From Hymenolepis diminuta (Eukaryota > Platyhelminthes > Cestoda > Cyclophyllidea > Hymenolepididae): a DNA stretch of 64,000 nt. The stretch covers positions 168,211-232,210 of the forward strand of contig CAADRB010000016.1 in NCBI GenBank assembly GCA_900708905.1, given 5' to 3'. Under the pieces are notes generated by a model. The model made no database searches, was not told where the DNA came from, and saw only the letters and a program-made list of their open reading frames with translations. The translations under genes were made by a program, and so were the position numbers. Below are positions 27,515 through 41,500 of the stretch, one piece after another. Within the stretch, counting starts at the first letter, position 1. Each line of letters opens with the position of its first letter.

Positions 27515-29510
27515 TATTTAAAAATACCTAAAATATATTTAATTTATTCATCTATTTGCAAAACAAGCTTATTTTAATATGGCAAGAATCAGTCTCAGCA
27601 AACAGATTATAATTTTATATAAGTTTGAGTTATAAATTATTGCTGCTACAGTTTGATACTGAGGAATTTCAGAAAATAATGTATTTATAAGTTAAAGCGC
27701 GATATCACATACGGAAATTGAATAAATGATAAAAAGATGCCCCACTTAATAGTTCACGGTATAACGTGACATCATTTATGATTTCGGTTTCCTTTTTCTG
27801 AAAATTAATGTGTCATTTTAGTTGCAAAAACGTTTAGATACAACTGACAATCCGATAGAGTAAGGAAAAAATAATGCCTATTACATTTTGCAACATTAAT
27901 CATTACAATATTGCTTCTAAAATTTATATAATTAATATGATCAAATGGAGCATATTTTCGATGAAAGGGAAAAATTTGCACCAACAATATATAACCTGGA
28001 AAATATATAGGGAATAAATATTTCAGGCTATATTAATATGACTTTCGTGAAATACCATGTCTCTACTAGGTCAAATATTCTGTCGTGGGTCATATTACAT
28101 CTTTATTTCTCTTGTACACAATTTATTTCTGAAGTCTTGTGGTTGTTATTATCAAATAGGAGAAATTTTGCATTCAGTATAACGTAAAATTGGATTAACA
28201 TTTTATACAATGGCTTCTCAGGTTGTTTACCTCCAGATATAACGTCACTGATTTTATGCCTTAAATTAGAAGAAATTTCAAGAGTTACGATGCGATGAAT
28301 CGAATTTGTATGGTCTAAGTCATGCTAATTGAACATAACTAAATATTCGAAGTAGAATTGAAATGTCGAAATAATATATAATAAATTACATGGAAAAATT
28401 CATAAAACTTCTGAATCCCGGCACAATATATGCAATTAAAGTGTATGAATTGAAAAGCATATATTCTAAATCGTTTTGATAGGGATATTATTCCAGAAAG
28501 TCATTATAAAATGCCAAATATAAAGCCAAGTTACATGAAATATTTCCATTAAAATTAAAAATTCATGAAATCTAAATGAAGTGTTCAAAATAATTAATAC
28601 ATTTTTGTTAACTTAAACGAATATATTTCATTTTCAGAGAAACTTGTACCAATAGCAAAAGTTTTAATGTATCAAAGAATTTTTACTGAAGGTCATATTT
28701 TGTTCACATTCTCCAACTAAAGAGTTTCTTGTGCAAATTTCCTGATAGTTTTACTTATTTTCAACTCAGTTACGTAAAATTACAAGGATTCTTCATTTCG
28801 GATTTATTTAGCGTTGCTTTTGAATGCTCTAACGTTGCCGTTCAGAATGAATCCGATTTTAGAAGGATATGTAAAATATCGGGACGGCAAAAAGGTAGGC
28901 ATTTAATTATTTCTCTTAATATTCATTTTGTAGTGGAAGCGGCGTTATTGTGTTTTATGCTCACCATCGAAAAGTCTCAGTGAGTATAAAATTAAATTGT
29001 ACATTTTTCATTCATACCATTTTTAGTCATTCGCCTAAATAAAATTGTATGATCAATAAACGCCATATGTAAAGACTCTTCATCTCTAGTGATGCTTGAA
29101 TTTTATCATTAATTATTTTTGGCACATTATTTGTATTTTAACATTTGATTGTCTTGTATCATAATTGTCTTGTGTTTTCCTAACTTCGACAGGCTTTTAT
29201 GATGCTTTATGCATGGTATATGAGAGTTCTTATAAATTAACGTTTTGTTTCTTCTATTCCTGCTTTTTGATGTGTTCATACTGCATTTATTTCTGTTCTA
29301 CTTTGTTCTGCTGTTTTAGCTTCTTATTTGAATGCTTCTTCCACCTTTTCTGATTCCTTCAAATTTGTTGAATTTCGAAATCTCAGAACGTTTTCCTATA
29401 CATTTCCTTGGAGAAATCTCATTCTTAAGTTGTTCCTATGTGATGAAACTAAAAATATCTTGGGTGGATTTCGAGTAGAATTTATTCACCTATTAGTGAT
29501 TTCAAGAGTA
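27515..29510. other. Intergenic stretch upstream of the CtBP-like gene
   Basis: AT-rich sequence between the CtBP-like start codon and a GC-rich patch at 29.56 kb. It probably includes the CtBP-like promoter and 5' leader; a possible upstream acceptor (ATTTTAG) sits just before its ATG. The open frames at 28,729-28,983 and 29,165-29,525 have no recognisable domains. Nothing else is supportable. Confidence 0.5.
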
Positions 29511-29559
29511 CATCTAGTCGTCTAGTCATCTGGTGCGTCGTCTGCGGGTGTTTGTCTAT

Positions 29560-29860
29560 TTTATGGCAAAATGGTATCTCGGTATGTGCGCGCAGCCTTC
29601 AAGTCACGTGACGGTACACGAGACGAGCCGATGTTGCCCCATCTCTGCCTCTCACATGATCCATTTCTCTGATTGGCTACCTGCGTGTGTGTATATGTCC
29701 ATGTGCGCGTGTTAATTGGTTATTCTGTGCGCGCGTGCGCCCCTCCTTCGCATTTGCATTGGGTCCTGTGTCATATTCGCCTTAGTTTTATGCACGTGCG
29801 AATGTTTACGCGAACGATCAGCTGATTTAGCGCTCTGTGTGTTTTAGGTATGCATGAATG
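29560..29860 (+). promoter_or_regulatory. GC-rich patch, candidate promoter/5' region of the PH-PTB gene
   Basis: The patch is visibly richer in CG dinucleotides than its surroundings (for example GTGCGCGCAG and GTGCGCGCGTGCGC). It contains a palindromic E-box TCACGTGA (29,604-29,611) and a near-consensus NF-Y/CCAAT element CTGATTGGCT (29,669-29,678). It lies 5.2 kb upstream of the first certain exon of the PH-PTB adaptor, on the correct side. It could be the promoter or first-exon region, or an enhancer. This is inference from composition and motifs. Confidence 0.4.
29563..29581 (+). CDS. Candidate first coding exon of the PH-PTB adaptor
   Basis: ATG GCA AAA TGG TAT CTC G is followed by GTATGT, a good donor. 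The exon would encode MAKWYL plus one base. That leaves phase 1, exactly what the acceptor at 35,094 needs (GGT at the joint), and gives WYL-G-VLHLYFGK. This is acceptable as the first strands of a PH domain, which usually has an aromatic-rich W/F-V-L strand before LxYY. The exon is tiny, so chance is a real possibility. A longer or different 5' exon is equally possible. Confidence 0.22.
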
Positions 29861-29864
29861 TAGT

Positions 29865-32800
29865 TGCGAGGATTGGAGAGCGATGGGAAATATTACCTAA
29901 CAATTACCCTATTTTAAGATATATCTCTCTGTCTCACTCTTTTCGTTATCTTCGTACACTGCCTTTTTGGTGAGCCTTTACCATCGTGAAAGAGTAGAGA
30001 TATTGGGTGATGAGAATTTAGTATATGGTTCTATTTTTTTATTTCCTTGATCGGAGTGAACAGCCGAGTTGGTGAGTCTTTATTGGTCAGGTGATGGGTA
30101 GTAAATGGCGAAACTAGTTAGCCTCCGTTTGTCATTAATTGTGCGCTAGGTTTATTTGATTTAATAAACCGTTTATTTAATCATCATCATTGTTTTATTG
30201 TTTGAAAACGGGGATGTACTTAGAAAGTGTGATCTTCAACTTGCGTTTCGTTTATAGGTTCATTTTGTTACATCTTTGTTTATTTCCAATTTATTCTTCA
30301 ATTAGGTTGGTTTCTCGGTAATAGTTTTCATTGCTGGTTATTAATAAGTGATTATATACGTTCTTCATTCGTATACTTAACAACTCAGGCCTGAGTATGT
30401 CTGTCTCTCATAAAATTAATCTATTTTTAACTAATAAAAAGTCACTAAAATTCAATCAATATGGAATTTTTTCAATAGTTTTGTTATTAGATATTGGAGT
30501 TGATACGTTATTCGATCTCTGCGATTATTATATCATTTAGTGATCGGTTAAAGATTTTACCAAAGATATGAATTACACAGCCTTAAATTGTGCATAAATT
30601 GGTGGAGATTGAATTTTGATCATTTTAAGCCTTAATTGCAATTGCTTTGACCTAATTATCCCTAAGATCTCTTCATTTCATAATACATACTTTAATTCAG
30701 TCAGTTTGAGCTTAATTGTGAAGGCTCGGTGACACTGCGTCAGAATCAAACAGCTTGGAATCATATGTACTTTCGTAATCGTAATTTTAGAAGCCAGTTT
30801 TAATGAAATTAGTAGCAAAAGAAGCCACATATTAATAACCCCAAAAATTCTGTGTAATCTAATATCTGCACATAGTACTGATTACTCCCACTTAGCTAGA
30901 TTGTATTATTCACTGTGTCTAGTTTTATTTTTAATAATATAATTCGATGAAATTGCGCTCAATAATTGCTCAATCAGCTGATCTTCCTCCGTCAGTCCAC
31001 GTGGCTTAACTTATCAATCTGGCGATTTATGCCTCTAAACCCGTTCTCTTTCTCCGTATCATGTGTTGGTGTGTGGATAATTAAATTTAGATTTATTACT
31101 ATCAATTCACCTGCCCCCACATGATCTAACTCACTCCTACTACTCTCTCCAAGTTTGACCTCCTTTTTCTTGCGTGCATGCGTCTTGAAGCCTTGCTCAC
31201 AGTTGGAATATCATATTGTATTGAAGATTTCTAAAAGTCATCTACTTATTAAGTAGTATTGTTTCAACTTCCAGTAGACTTCCTCAGGGTTTTATAATTC
31301 TATAAGTGAAACCTCTTTTTCTCTTATTTTGATTTACTATTTCCCTCTTACGTACGTACCTTGAAACTTTGCTCGTCGTATGAGTAGAAGATTTTTATAA
31401 GCTGTCTACTTATAATCCTCTTTGAAGTAATATTGTGTCCACTTTCGGTTAACTTCTGCAACCTATTGGAAATAAATTACAAAAAGTCCCGATGATCCCA
31501 GAGAAAATACGTCTTGTCTATACACTCTTAACATTTTGAATCAATTATAAATGCTTAGGTACATAAAAAATATACACAACCATACGAGAGGTCAATCGTA
31601 ATCAAGCCGCCTTGTTTCAGAGGGAGTTTATCTTGTGATTGGATATTGAGACAGTCTGGATACTAATTCTTCACATGGTTTTTTTAATTTCATTTCTCTT
31701 TATATCTGCTTCTCATTTTTATTTTTACCTGATGTAATATGCTTCTCCTTGTCTCTACACAACATTACGGGATAGGATTCAATTCAATTTGCAAGCGATA
31801 AGCGCCTGACTTTCTTTTCACCTCTCCTCTCCGAATTATTCCAATATTAGCTTACCCATTTGCCTCGTCATGCCTTTCCTCTGTAATGTGTGTCCAATTC
31901 TTAGCAATACGTTATTCCCTTTTTATATCATATTCTTTTTCCATCACTTATATGATTTATCCTTTTGGCTATTGCTTCTAGTTAATTATAATCAATTTCA
32001 GTTCAACTGTTTGTAATGTGAAATGGATGCATATCCAATTCATTGTATATTAACCTCGCCTATTTTTAATCTATTTTCAATAGCATGTTAATGTCAAGTA
32101 GATCAAAGAAGTTATTGTCTCTTAGATTAAAATCTTGATTCGGAGTGTTTTGATAGGGTCCAGTTATTAACACCCCAATTTCTGTCAAATTCGATTTTAG
32201 TAGTATATTGCTGGTGTCAGGTAGTTACACGTTTGATAGGTTCTAATCTCTACCCCGTGTATTTTATAACTGTTCGTTGTCTCCCCTACCCGACCTACTA
32301 ATAGCTAAAATTTAGATAGTTTATTTCTGAGGTAACTATAAATAGGTTTGGTGTGGCTATTTATCACATGACCGAAAATTGCATTTTGCCGTAAACCACT
32401 CTCCTCTCCAAATTCCACATCTAGTTTTATCCCACCCACTCATCTATCTAATGCTACTACTGCTACTCATCACCAGAGAAAATGTTGCTGATGGGATTTT
32501 TTGTGTGCATGAGATTCGGTCTACCACGCGGCTGATCTCTTCTCACATGATGACTAGCAACGGCGGTGGCATGTGATGGGCGGTGATAACCACTGTTGAT
32601 TGCTCATGTGTGTTTTGTTTGTATTTGTATACGTGGTTATGATACAAACACTGTGTGTATGTGCGCATTCAGTCAGATGTAAGATGTTGTATTTACCCAG
32701 GCTATTTTTGTTCCTCTTGGTGAATTCTTGTGCGCTAGATCAATCTGAAATGCACATTTAGTTGTTAATATTTGTGGTGGATTCCCTATAGCTATAACGT

Positions 32801-35093
32801 GTTGTATTTAGTTGCTCACAACGTGGAGTTTTATAAACTAGCTTCACACTGCTAGAATAGGTAGGATAGTACAGGATTGGATGAAATGTTCATAGTGAAA
32901 TAATGGTGAGAAACTAACATAGATTGGCCTCGTACATTTTAGGAGTAGGTGATTTCACTTGTCTAGGTAGATCATTGCGGAGGTGACAGGACAACCACTC
33001 TAATTTATTGATTTAACGATCATGGAGTCCATATGCATGTGCCATCGTTATCTAGTCTTCATGTAGAATGATCGCTGGAGTAATTTTCGAATCCTGAGAT
33101 TCCTTCTTACCCGAGGTTAGAGACCATAAATTGACATCTTTCCGTCTATTTTTAACGGTCCACTCCCAAAGGGTTAGATCAGACTCTGTCTATCAGTGAT
33201 GTCCAGCATTTGAGAACTTTTGTAGTTGTTTGTCTGTTAGATGGATTAGTGATTTTCTTAGGCATACAAGAAAATATGTAAAAGGAGGCTGGTTTATGGC
33301 ATTAAGGATTCATCTTACTTGTGTGAATTGATCATATGTATTTTTGCTCCATCTCCATTCATGAAGCATGTTTGTCTCAATTCATATCTGTGCATTCACT
33401 CAGGTATTGATGTAAATTAACTATATCTACCCATGAAATTTCATCCTTCAATGGTTCATGGGTTGTAGGTTATCTATTGCATATGTTCAAAAATATCTAT
33501 AAAAAGTGTTAAAGTTTATTAGTTTTAATGGATACATCTTACCCAAGGTGTGTGTAATTTAACCATGTGTGTTTGGAGAGTATAATTTTTAGGGTCTTTC
33601 AATCACATTTGATAATTAGCTTCTACTTAACAAGATGGTTATAGTTTTCAGTATTTGCATAACAGAAATGAGCATTTGATTGAGTTAGATTTTCATTATC
33701 TGGAAATCGGTATTCCCCACTAATTGGTTTACTAAAGTGATCTATTTTCAAGATATTTATCATTATTATTCTTTATTTTAATACCACCATTGTTCATTCA
33801 AACTTCAGGCTGCTTCAGACAATTCTTTGTCGTCTTTTCGTTCATTCACTCTTTATTTGTGTAAATTTTAATCTAGTGTATTAAACACCATCTCTGTATT
33901 TGTGTTCGAGTTTCTATTAAGCAGTTGCGTCTAAACTCATGTTAGGGTGATAATATAAGAATCCCACGGATGCACTAGATATGATTAAAATTTTTCTTCT
34001 GGTTTTCGCATTTTTAACGCGATTTGTAAATGTTGAAATAGGGTGGTAACTGCAAAAACCACACGCATTTTTCGTTTGTAATGCTAAATGCTGAACTTAC
34101 AAATTCTAAATTTAATCTTTTCATTTGGATTATGCAATGTTGCGATATTCTTCAATTACTAATTCTTTATGTGATACGAAGTGGTTACTTTTTTTCATTT
34201 TAAATTTTTACGGCTATTACATGCTCCACATCAAAGGCGGTTTAGTGGAATTTTGGCATTCCCTCTGGTAGGGTTTTCTTTGAATAGTTAACAACGCTTT
34301 TAAATAGATCTTCACTACATTCGGAATTTCATATCAGCATTGGTTCTTAATATTCGTTAACTGTATTTCTTTCTCATTGTTCTGAGCGTTCTACATCTCT
34401 GCTTCTGTCGTACTTTATTAAAAACATAAGAAATAATACACTTTCTAATGTTTATGAGAATTTGTATGAAATATGGTTAGCGATTTATTTTGTTCCTTTC
34501 AGCAAATAGTCTATGATCACCATACTTCTTCTAGAACGTCTTAGCGCTTTATTTTTTATCCATTAATTATATTTCATCTTGAATTTTCTACCATTTACTT
34601 GATTTAAATCGTCGTCGATCAATCACCGCTCTCTACTCTCATAACATTCTTAATACTTTGAGAGTAGACTTATCCGTAGTGATTTCTAACAATGTTGTTT
34701 TTTAAATTATTCTTGGCTTTTACTTTTAAACCGTTTCTGTAGAATACAAATATTGCTTCTAGAATTTGATGCTAAAGGTAGGATAAATCTCGACCAGACT
34801 TTTACTAACCAACCTTAATTTTCATACTCTAACAAATGTTCTCTGTGTAGCCCCTTTAGAACGTTTTAATAGTATTGATAAAAAAGATGTCTACCTATCA
34901 CTGACTGAGCTTTCTTTGAAAATGTTCAGTTAGGTTTTGCAGCTGCTCCGACATTTAAATAGAATTAGTGAGATAGTTGTCTATGACATTAAGTACTCGT
35001 CAGTTGATTTTCTACTAGCATGTTACACATCGCCTATTATTAGGAAGATTTCTATCAACCCATAACTATGTCTTGTCTTTTAAACTATTCTAG
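29865..35093. other. Intron or 5' flank of the PH-PTB gene, no exon recognised
   Basis: AT-rich sequence without a recognisable exon on either strand. I looked for a PH-domain start pattern (two tryptophans about three codons apart before a phase-1 donor) and found none that fits. A modest GC-rich spot with ACGCGGCTGATCTC and GGCGGTGGCATG lies at about 32,520-32,590. Confidence 0.45.
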
Positions 35094-35579
35094 GTGTTTT
35101 ACATCTCTACTTCGGCAAAACTGCCGAAGATTTCCACGTAGCATTCCGCGCTTCCTCATCATCTGGCTCCCAGACATCTCAGAGTGCCTTTTCTTCCTCC
35201 TTTCTTGAACCAGTTTCCAGTTCTTCAGGCAGTAAACCCTCCGTCAATGTGTTCCATAGTCTCACAACCCGTTCCAATTACTACTGCAATCTCCCTCATG
35301 CCCAGTCTCATTCAAACTACGTACCAGACCCCGTCACAGAGATGTGCAATCAAGCTGAACGCACAGTTGTTCATGATCTCGAAGTTTCAGCCAGTCGCGC
35401 TCGATCAGTGGGCTCGCCTCTCCCTCTGGATGCTATCACGGGCTTCGAAACAGGCTGTCATCTCAGTGGAGAATCGAATGTCGTGCTTCTGATTGGCTGG
35501 AAGACAGCGCATCCAATTGCTTTGCCATCAGTTAATGAAATGTTCAATTGGGCTGAAGTGTTGGAGCGAATGCTGATTG
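35094..35579 (+). other. PH-domain exon of the adaptor
   Basis: The acceptor TTCTAG precedes the exon and the donor GTAAGC follows. It reads VLHLYFGK at the start (a PH strand) and ends LPLDAITGFETG, SNVVLLIGW, then NEMFNWAEVLERML, which fits the last PH strands and the C-terminal helix with its conserved tryptophan. Between them is a loop of about 80 residues rich in Ser. It ends in phase 1, matching the acceptor at 45,973 (GAC at the joint). Overlapping frames at 35,184-35,492, 35,544-35,801 and 35,617-35,808 are shadows. Confidence 0.78.
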
Positions 35580-38500
35580 GTAAGCGAGGTTGTGATAAAA
35601 TCTCATTGGTTGGCTTGTGGCCAGGTCTCTGTACGTGCGTGCGTGCGTATATGTAGTCGCGAACACCACTTCGCGCCGTGTTTTGTGCGGCCGCTTTTTT
35701 GATGTAGGCCGAAGAACCAATTTGCTGGGGTTATTATTAAGCTGTATGGAAAAGGAGCGGTACACATTCTTATTCTTTCTGTTATCGTTCAGGTTATTCA
35801 TCCGATAGCAAATCTAAGTAATAAGTGTAGCGCACGTACTTGTTCCTGGGGTAGGTGTAGACGTTAAAGTGAAATCATGAGTTTTATTTCTCCCTCTTCC
35901 ATTCAAGTGGTACATATGCTACTAATAGAGTTTAATTCAAGTAAAATAAATTCCGAATCTATAAAATCCTACCTTTGTTTCATTTTTTATGTTGCTTCAA
36001 ATGTTGATTATAATCTTTACTGGCTGTAGACATTCAGCAATAGCCAATTTTGGTTGATTCAATTGAATAATTGAAACAATAGAGAGTGATTCAGTCTTGT
36101 AGTCGAAGCATTAATCATTCGTCTTCATGGTTTGTCGTAATCACAATTTGACACAATAGATGCCATTAGTCGGTTTTAATCTTTGGGAAAATCAGAATAC
36201 CTATGATGTGCACGTCTGCTAAGTCGGAGGTTACAAAATTGATGTTTAACGGAGCACATTCGGTGTTGTGTGTGACCAACTGCACTGTCAGAGAGGGTTG
36301 GTAGAATATGATTTCCCCCTAAGAGCGGCTCCAAATACCTCCTCTCTATCCAAGTCAAGTGTTGCTAACACTACTCTTAAGTTCTAAAAATGGGCATCAG
36401 GAAATCCTCCAATTTAGCGTTCTTTCCATTGAGTTTTGAATTATCTAATATGTTGGTCAAGAGAGATGATCGAATGTGAGTTTATAAATCAGAGAAACAT
36501 CAGAATATCTTCGCTTTACAATATTGCTGCACATTTAACTTAGATGTGTATAGAACTGATGTCTATTATGCGAAGTAGGTGCGGTTTCTGTTCTCCAAAA
36601 TGTGGACACTCAGTGGGCATTCGGACAAGTTGAGACCTGGCGATGTCACATTAATTATTGCAAATCAATGTGTGAACAAATGCGGGTTTATTTGTAACAT
36701 TGGTTTTAGAATAACCTTTCCTCTACCCAAAATCCTCAGTCAATGGGATAGAAAGTCACTAATATGGATTCCGTGATTCGTTAATACTGGCTAAACAATG
36801 GTTGACTGAATTCCAGTTTTCATCATATTTTTGCTTTTCAGTGGCGAAATTCCTGCTAGTAAAATAATTTGTTTCTTATAGTTATAGTTATGTACATTCA
36901 CCGTTGGGATTCCTGGCTAGTTTAACTACAGTGGTTAGTGTGATAGCTGATGAATAACATTGGATGGGCGGCTGCAGTAGAGCAGCCAAAAATCCAGTCA
37001 TTCTAGCACGTGACCATAAAAAGGTGGGCGTTACTCGACCAATATGCTAGGGCAGTCCTAAAAAAGTAGTTGAAGTATTGCTGAATAAAGTAATATACTG
37101 CTAGAAGGTTTGAATGTACCGGTCTCACATTAGTGAAATAATTCAAAGCAGTAGTATGGATGGAATAGAGATGGTTGCGAAGGCGGCCCAATTTATTGAC
37201 TGGAAGGTAAGAAAATATAGGCAGTATGTACATTCATGAAACGCTTTCACTAATATCTGATCGATAGCCTACAAATGAGGATTATCTATCTCTAATGTAT
37301 TCCTAAGCCCAATTAACATTCAAAATCTCTTAAATGCTTGGATTGACGAATACAGATTGGGATACTCTCCAATATTTTTTTCGCAATATTGGTCAACAAA
37401 AAGTGGGTTTTGGGATTTAGATATACTTTTTCCCTCTGTCCAAGATGAGAACTATAAAATACCTCTTTAATTAGTATTGCAATCGCTATCAATATATGGA
37501 CTAGTCATATTAACAGGTGTAGGCATTAGCGAGTTGATATTCTGGTCTAGATTAATGGGCAGCGTGGTCGAATAAACTAGTCATTCTTCGTACGTGATAC
37601 TGAAAGTGTGGGCGTCAGATTTGGCATGGAAGGTGACACATCCTCTCTCTCTCACACAAAGGGGCCAGGCGTCCGCCTACACACTTTCTATCCGACGAAG
37701 CCCGTGATACCGTGAGAAATGATGAAATAATGCCTTGTCTCGGTCTCGACAACAGCACCCTTTAGTCGCATGGTTCACCAACCATTGGCTGATTTCAAGG
37801 TCATCCGTCACAAACATGTCGGGCCGGTTCTGTATCGGCCAATCACATATTAAGCCTGTCCGCGTGGATCCACGCGTGATAACCCTCCGCGAGCGTGCAA
37901 TGTCGCTTTATCCACATGTCATGGCTCCTGTCTACTGACGGGCTTAACAACAGGAGACAGTGTGTTAGTTACAATCTACTTACTTATTACCCATGCCAAA
38001 AAAGTAAATGTACAGTTTTTCATTGTGACATGAAAATGGTTTATGTGCGTCTGTGACGCACCTGCCAACATGCGCTTCTCTTGAGGCTGTTGCAGGCCTG
38101 AGATGTCTACAACCCATCACCCCAGGTCTCTATATTTCCACCTCCCTTGTATTCAATTGTCAGAAGAATTACCGGAAACTGAATGCGCCTATTCAATTAA
38201 GGCACAAATGGGGCCGTGTTTTGCGGATGTATTTCACAGATAACTAATAAAAATACGGGGGAATTTCTAGGGCATACTCGTGTCCTAAATGTAAGACGAG
38301 ATACATAATTCTTATCAATTCGAGCGATCGCCATGATTATGATCATGGGTTTGATTCTCATCGAATGTATTAAAAGAGAGGCTTCCGAATATTTTTCCCA
38401 ATATTAGTTTTGGAAGTACTTTCCCCTGACGGGTGCCGGTGTGGTAGTAGCCAGAATGCACAAAATCGACGTTCATTGGGGCAGAAACACTGATATGGAT

Positions 38501-41500
38501 GATCAAGTTAGAGGTTGAGGTTGTTGGGGTAACAGAAATCGAATCGTCACCAATTCAGAAACTGCCGAATTGTAGGAACTACTGAACCAGAACCAGATTG
38601 TAGAAGCTAGTTGCTAGCACCAGTTACGAAAAGTAGAACACAGAGTTGCGTAGGCCAAAGTGTATTGAATATACCATATTAAGGAATTGAGCGGGTAAGG
38701 GAGAGGGCATGTGTGAGAGACGTATGAGTAAATAACTGAAAGGTGTGTATCTCTGTGTCCGTATGAATGAAATATAAAGACAGTTTATATGAGTCACTTG
38801 GGTAAGGATACAAGTGAGTTATGAGTGTAGTGTACTTTTAAATGAAACGGGACAGCTATAGAAAAGGATAATTGATAAACTCGTCTAGATATGATATACT
38901 GGATGTATACGAGGATGTATAGTCATCTTTGAGGGTCGTGTTTTCAGCTGTGGACAATGTTGATTAGGAATCGACCATTACGATCATTTATTCCCTTCTA
39001 TGTTGGTCGATAGCGTAACCATCAACAGAGCTGACCAAATCGGATCTAATGAACGCGTATTCTGTGAACAGTAATGTCAGGAGAGCAATCATATTAATCA
39101 AGTTTCTCGTTAGAAGTTTACAGATATCATCTCTTTGTAGGGATGCCTATTGGATAAATTTAAGGTCATGATATCGATGCTCATTTGATCACATCCAGTG
39201 GTGTGGGTGACTAACCATATTGATTAATTGTGGTCAATGGGGGATTGATAGTATGTGAGTCTCTCATAAGGGTGGCTGCGGGATATTTCTTCACTACCTA
39301 AGTCATGGAATAAGGAAGTTTCTTTCCCTCGATTGACTTGTTAATTATTTTTATTATTTCTTTCCATTAATAATGAGCCACGTGTAGATAGTCAAATAAG
39401 CTATGATACAATCTTGACGGGGTATGTATGTTTGAGCTCTTTTCATTTTTGTATGTGTTTTTCATTGGTGGTTTTATAATGATTGTTAACTTGGAAAAAT
39501 TAAATTGGACATGTGCTTGTGTAATTACCTGTCAGCGAAAAGGATCTATAGTAACTCTCTTCAGTAGTGCATTGTTTATTATCTAACTTCTAAATATTGC
39601 CTGTTCTTACTGCTACCTCAAATTGGTAGTTTTTTTACCTTTGTCTACATTGAGGTTCACGAGTTTTGTTTGTATTAGAATTTTCTTTCTCAAATGGGTC
39701 AAGGTAGTGATTTTCATGAACTGTATATATTGCCTATTTCTCCGTTAGGATCCTACATCGTCGATTGTGAAATCAATTTTCTGAATCAAGATTTATTATG
39801 ACGGTGTAATTGAACTTTAAAGATCAGTGAAAATTCGTTTAATCGATTTCGGTTTGACAAGAATGTGTAACTTACAATGCTACTTGTAAAAGGGAGTAAA
39901 ATTTGAAAATGTCAGTTCTGAAAAGTGAAGATGTATCAAAATTTTTAATTTTAATTTTTGTCTCTTATTTTGGTGTCTTGGGGGCTTTTATTATTGAAAC
40001 AGTAATTTTAAGTGATTTTAATAGTGAATTCATGCATTTCTCTTTGAGTCAGCCCACTGATATTGTAATATTTAAGTATGACATAGTATTCTGCTTCATA
40101 CTCTGGCAAGGGGAGTGTAAGCTTTTGTTGCAATTCAATATGTTTGAATTCAAATACTTCATATGTATTTAGAACCTTTGTTAAAACTCGACATCGTTTT
40201 ATTTTACCTGCGCTATTAATATATAATTTTCATAGAATAGATTCATCCATAGCGTCTTTTTATCCTACTCTAGAGAGGCGTCTCATGAATAGACTGCAGC
40301 TACAATTTATCAGTCACCACCTATATAAAAGTGCGATGTCACGGAGATGAGTTAACCTCGGTCGGATCGACTGTTAAACCTTTCCATGTCTTGTTCGATG
40401 CGATTACTGTTCGACATCTGCCTGTTAGGGTTTTACATATTGCTTGCTTGTGTATTTCAAGGTCATTGTTAGGGCCAAGTGAGTTTCACTTACGGGGTTT
40501 TTTGCGTGTGTGAATGATTTGCCTGCGTTTCAAGGTCGTCCTTGGGGTGGCGATGAGACTAGACGAAAAACAGAGATTCTTTGATTGACAGTGCGCATGT
40601 ATGGTTTGCTTAAATTAGCATTAGGGTATGATCTAGATTTGTGATTTTTCTAACTCTCAGAACGTATAATGTAGAAATACAGTTCTGAAAAAAAGGTCTT
40701 TTTTCTGTCAATTTTCATTCCGCTTTTAGAGAGATATGAATTTCTGTACATGGATTTTGTGTAGATCATGGAGATCCATAACGCCTATTTGGAATTATTT
40801 CAAACTTTTATCTTGGAAATCGGGTTGTTTATCATCTCTGTCTGTTCGTTTGACAGGTGATATTAGATTTCGTTGTGTATTTCTTTATTTTTTACCCTCA
40901 TTTCTTTCTTTTCAAATTAGTTGGTTTATTATCTTGGCTGAATCATCTATTGTTGTAAGGAGATCTAACCCTTAAAAAGTTGTTTTACACATAATTCTTC
41001 CATTTGCAAGGTCAAAAGGACTCTGAAACGTGCGTATATATTCACCTAAAGACAGGAAAATATTTGAAAACGGAGGTGAGGTGAGATGAGATCATCCAGG
41101 ATGAAAGAACTTAGGTGTGAGCATTGGAGGAGGGGTTGGTAAGGTCAAGTGATTAAGGTTTGATTATCACTGCAAGGTCGAAAGGTGATCTTAATTATCA
41201 TTCAGAGACCTTGTGTATTGTAGGTTTAGTGATGTAACACCTAAGAGGCAATATAAACCCCCTCCATATTTAGAAGGAATAGGTCAAGCCATATGCATGA
41301 TAGAACAGTTCAGAGGTTCATTAAGAGATGAGACGGAGTGGTTAACAATGAGACCAGAGTGTGAGGAGGCAAATTTTATTCGAATTATGCAGGTATTGAA
41401 TTGCCTGCTTTCTAATGGGATTATAATTTCAAAACTTCCTTTATATGATTTAATCCCGGAATTTCAGAATGACTTCAAGTTCATGATGTCCAGAGCTTGT

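Noticed and set aside
34200..34265. ATG-started short frame with two tryptophans three residues apart (WHSLW) before GTAGGG, as a possible PH first exon
   Set aside because: It ends in phase 2, but the acceptor at 35,094 needs phase 1; joining would break the PH reading frame.
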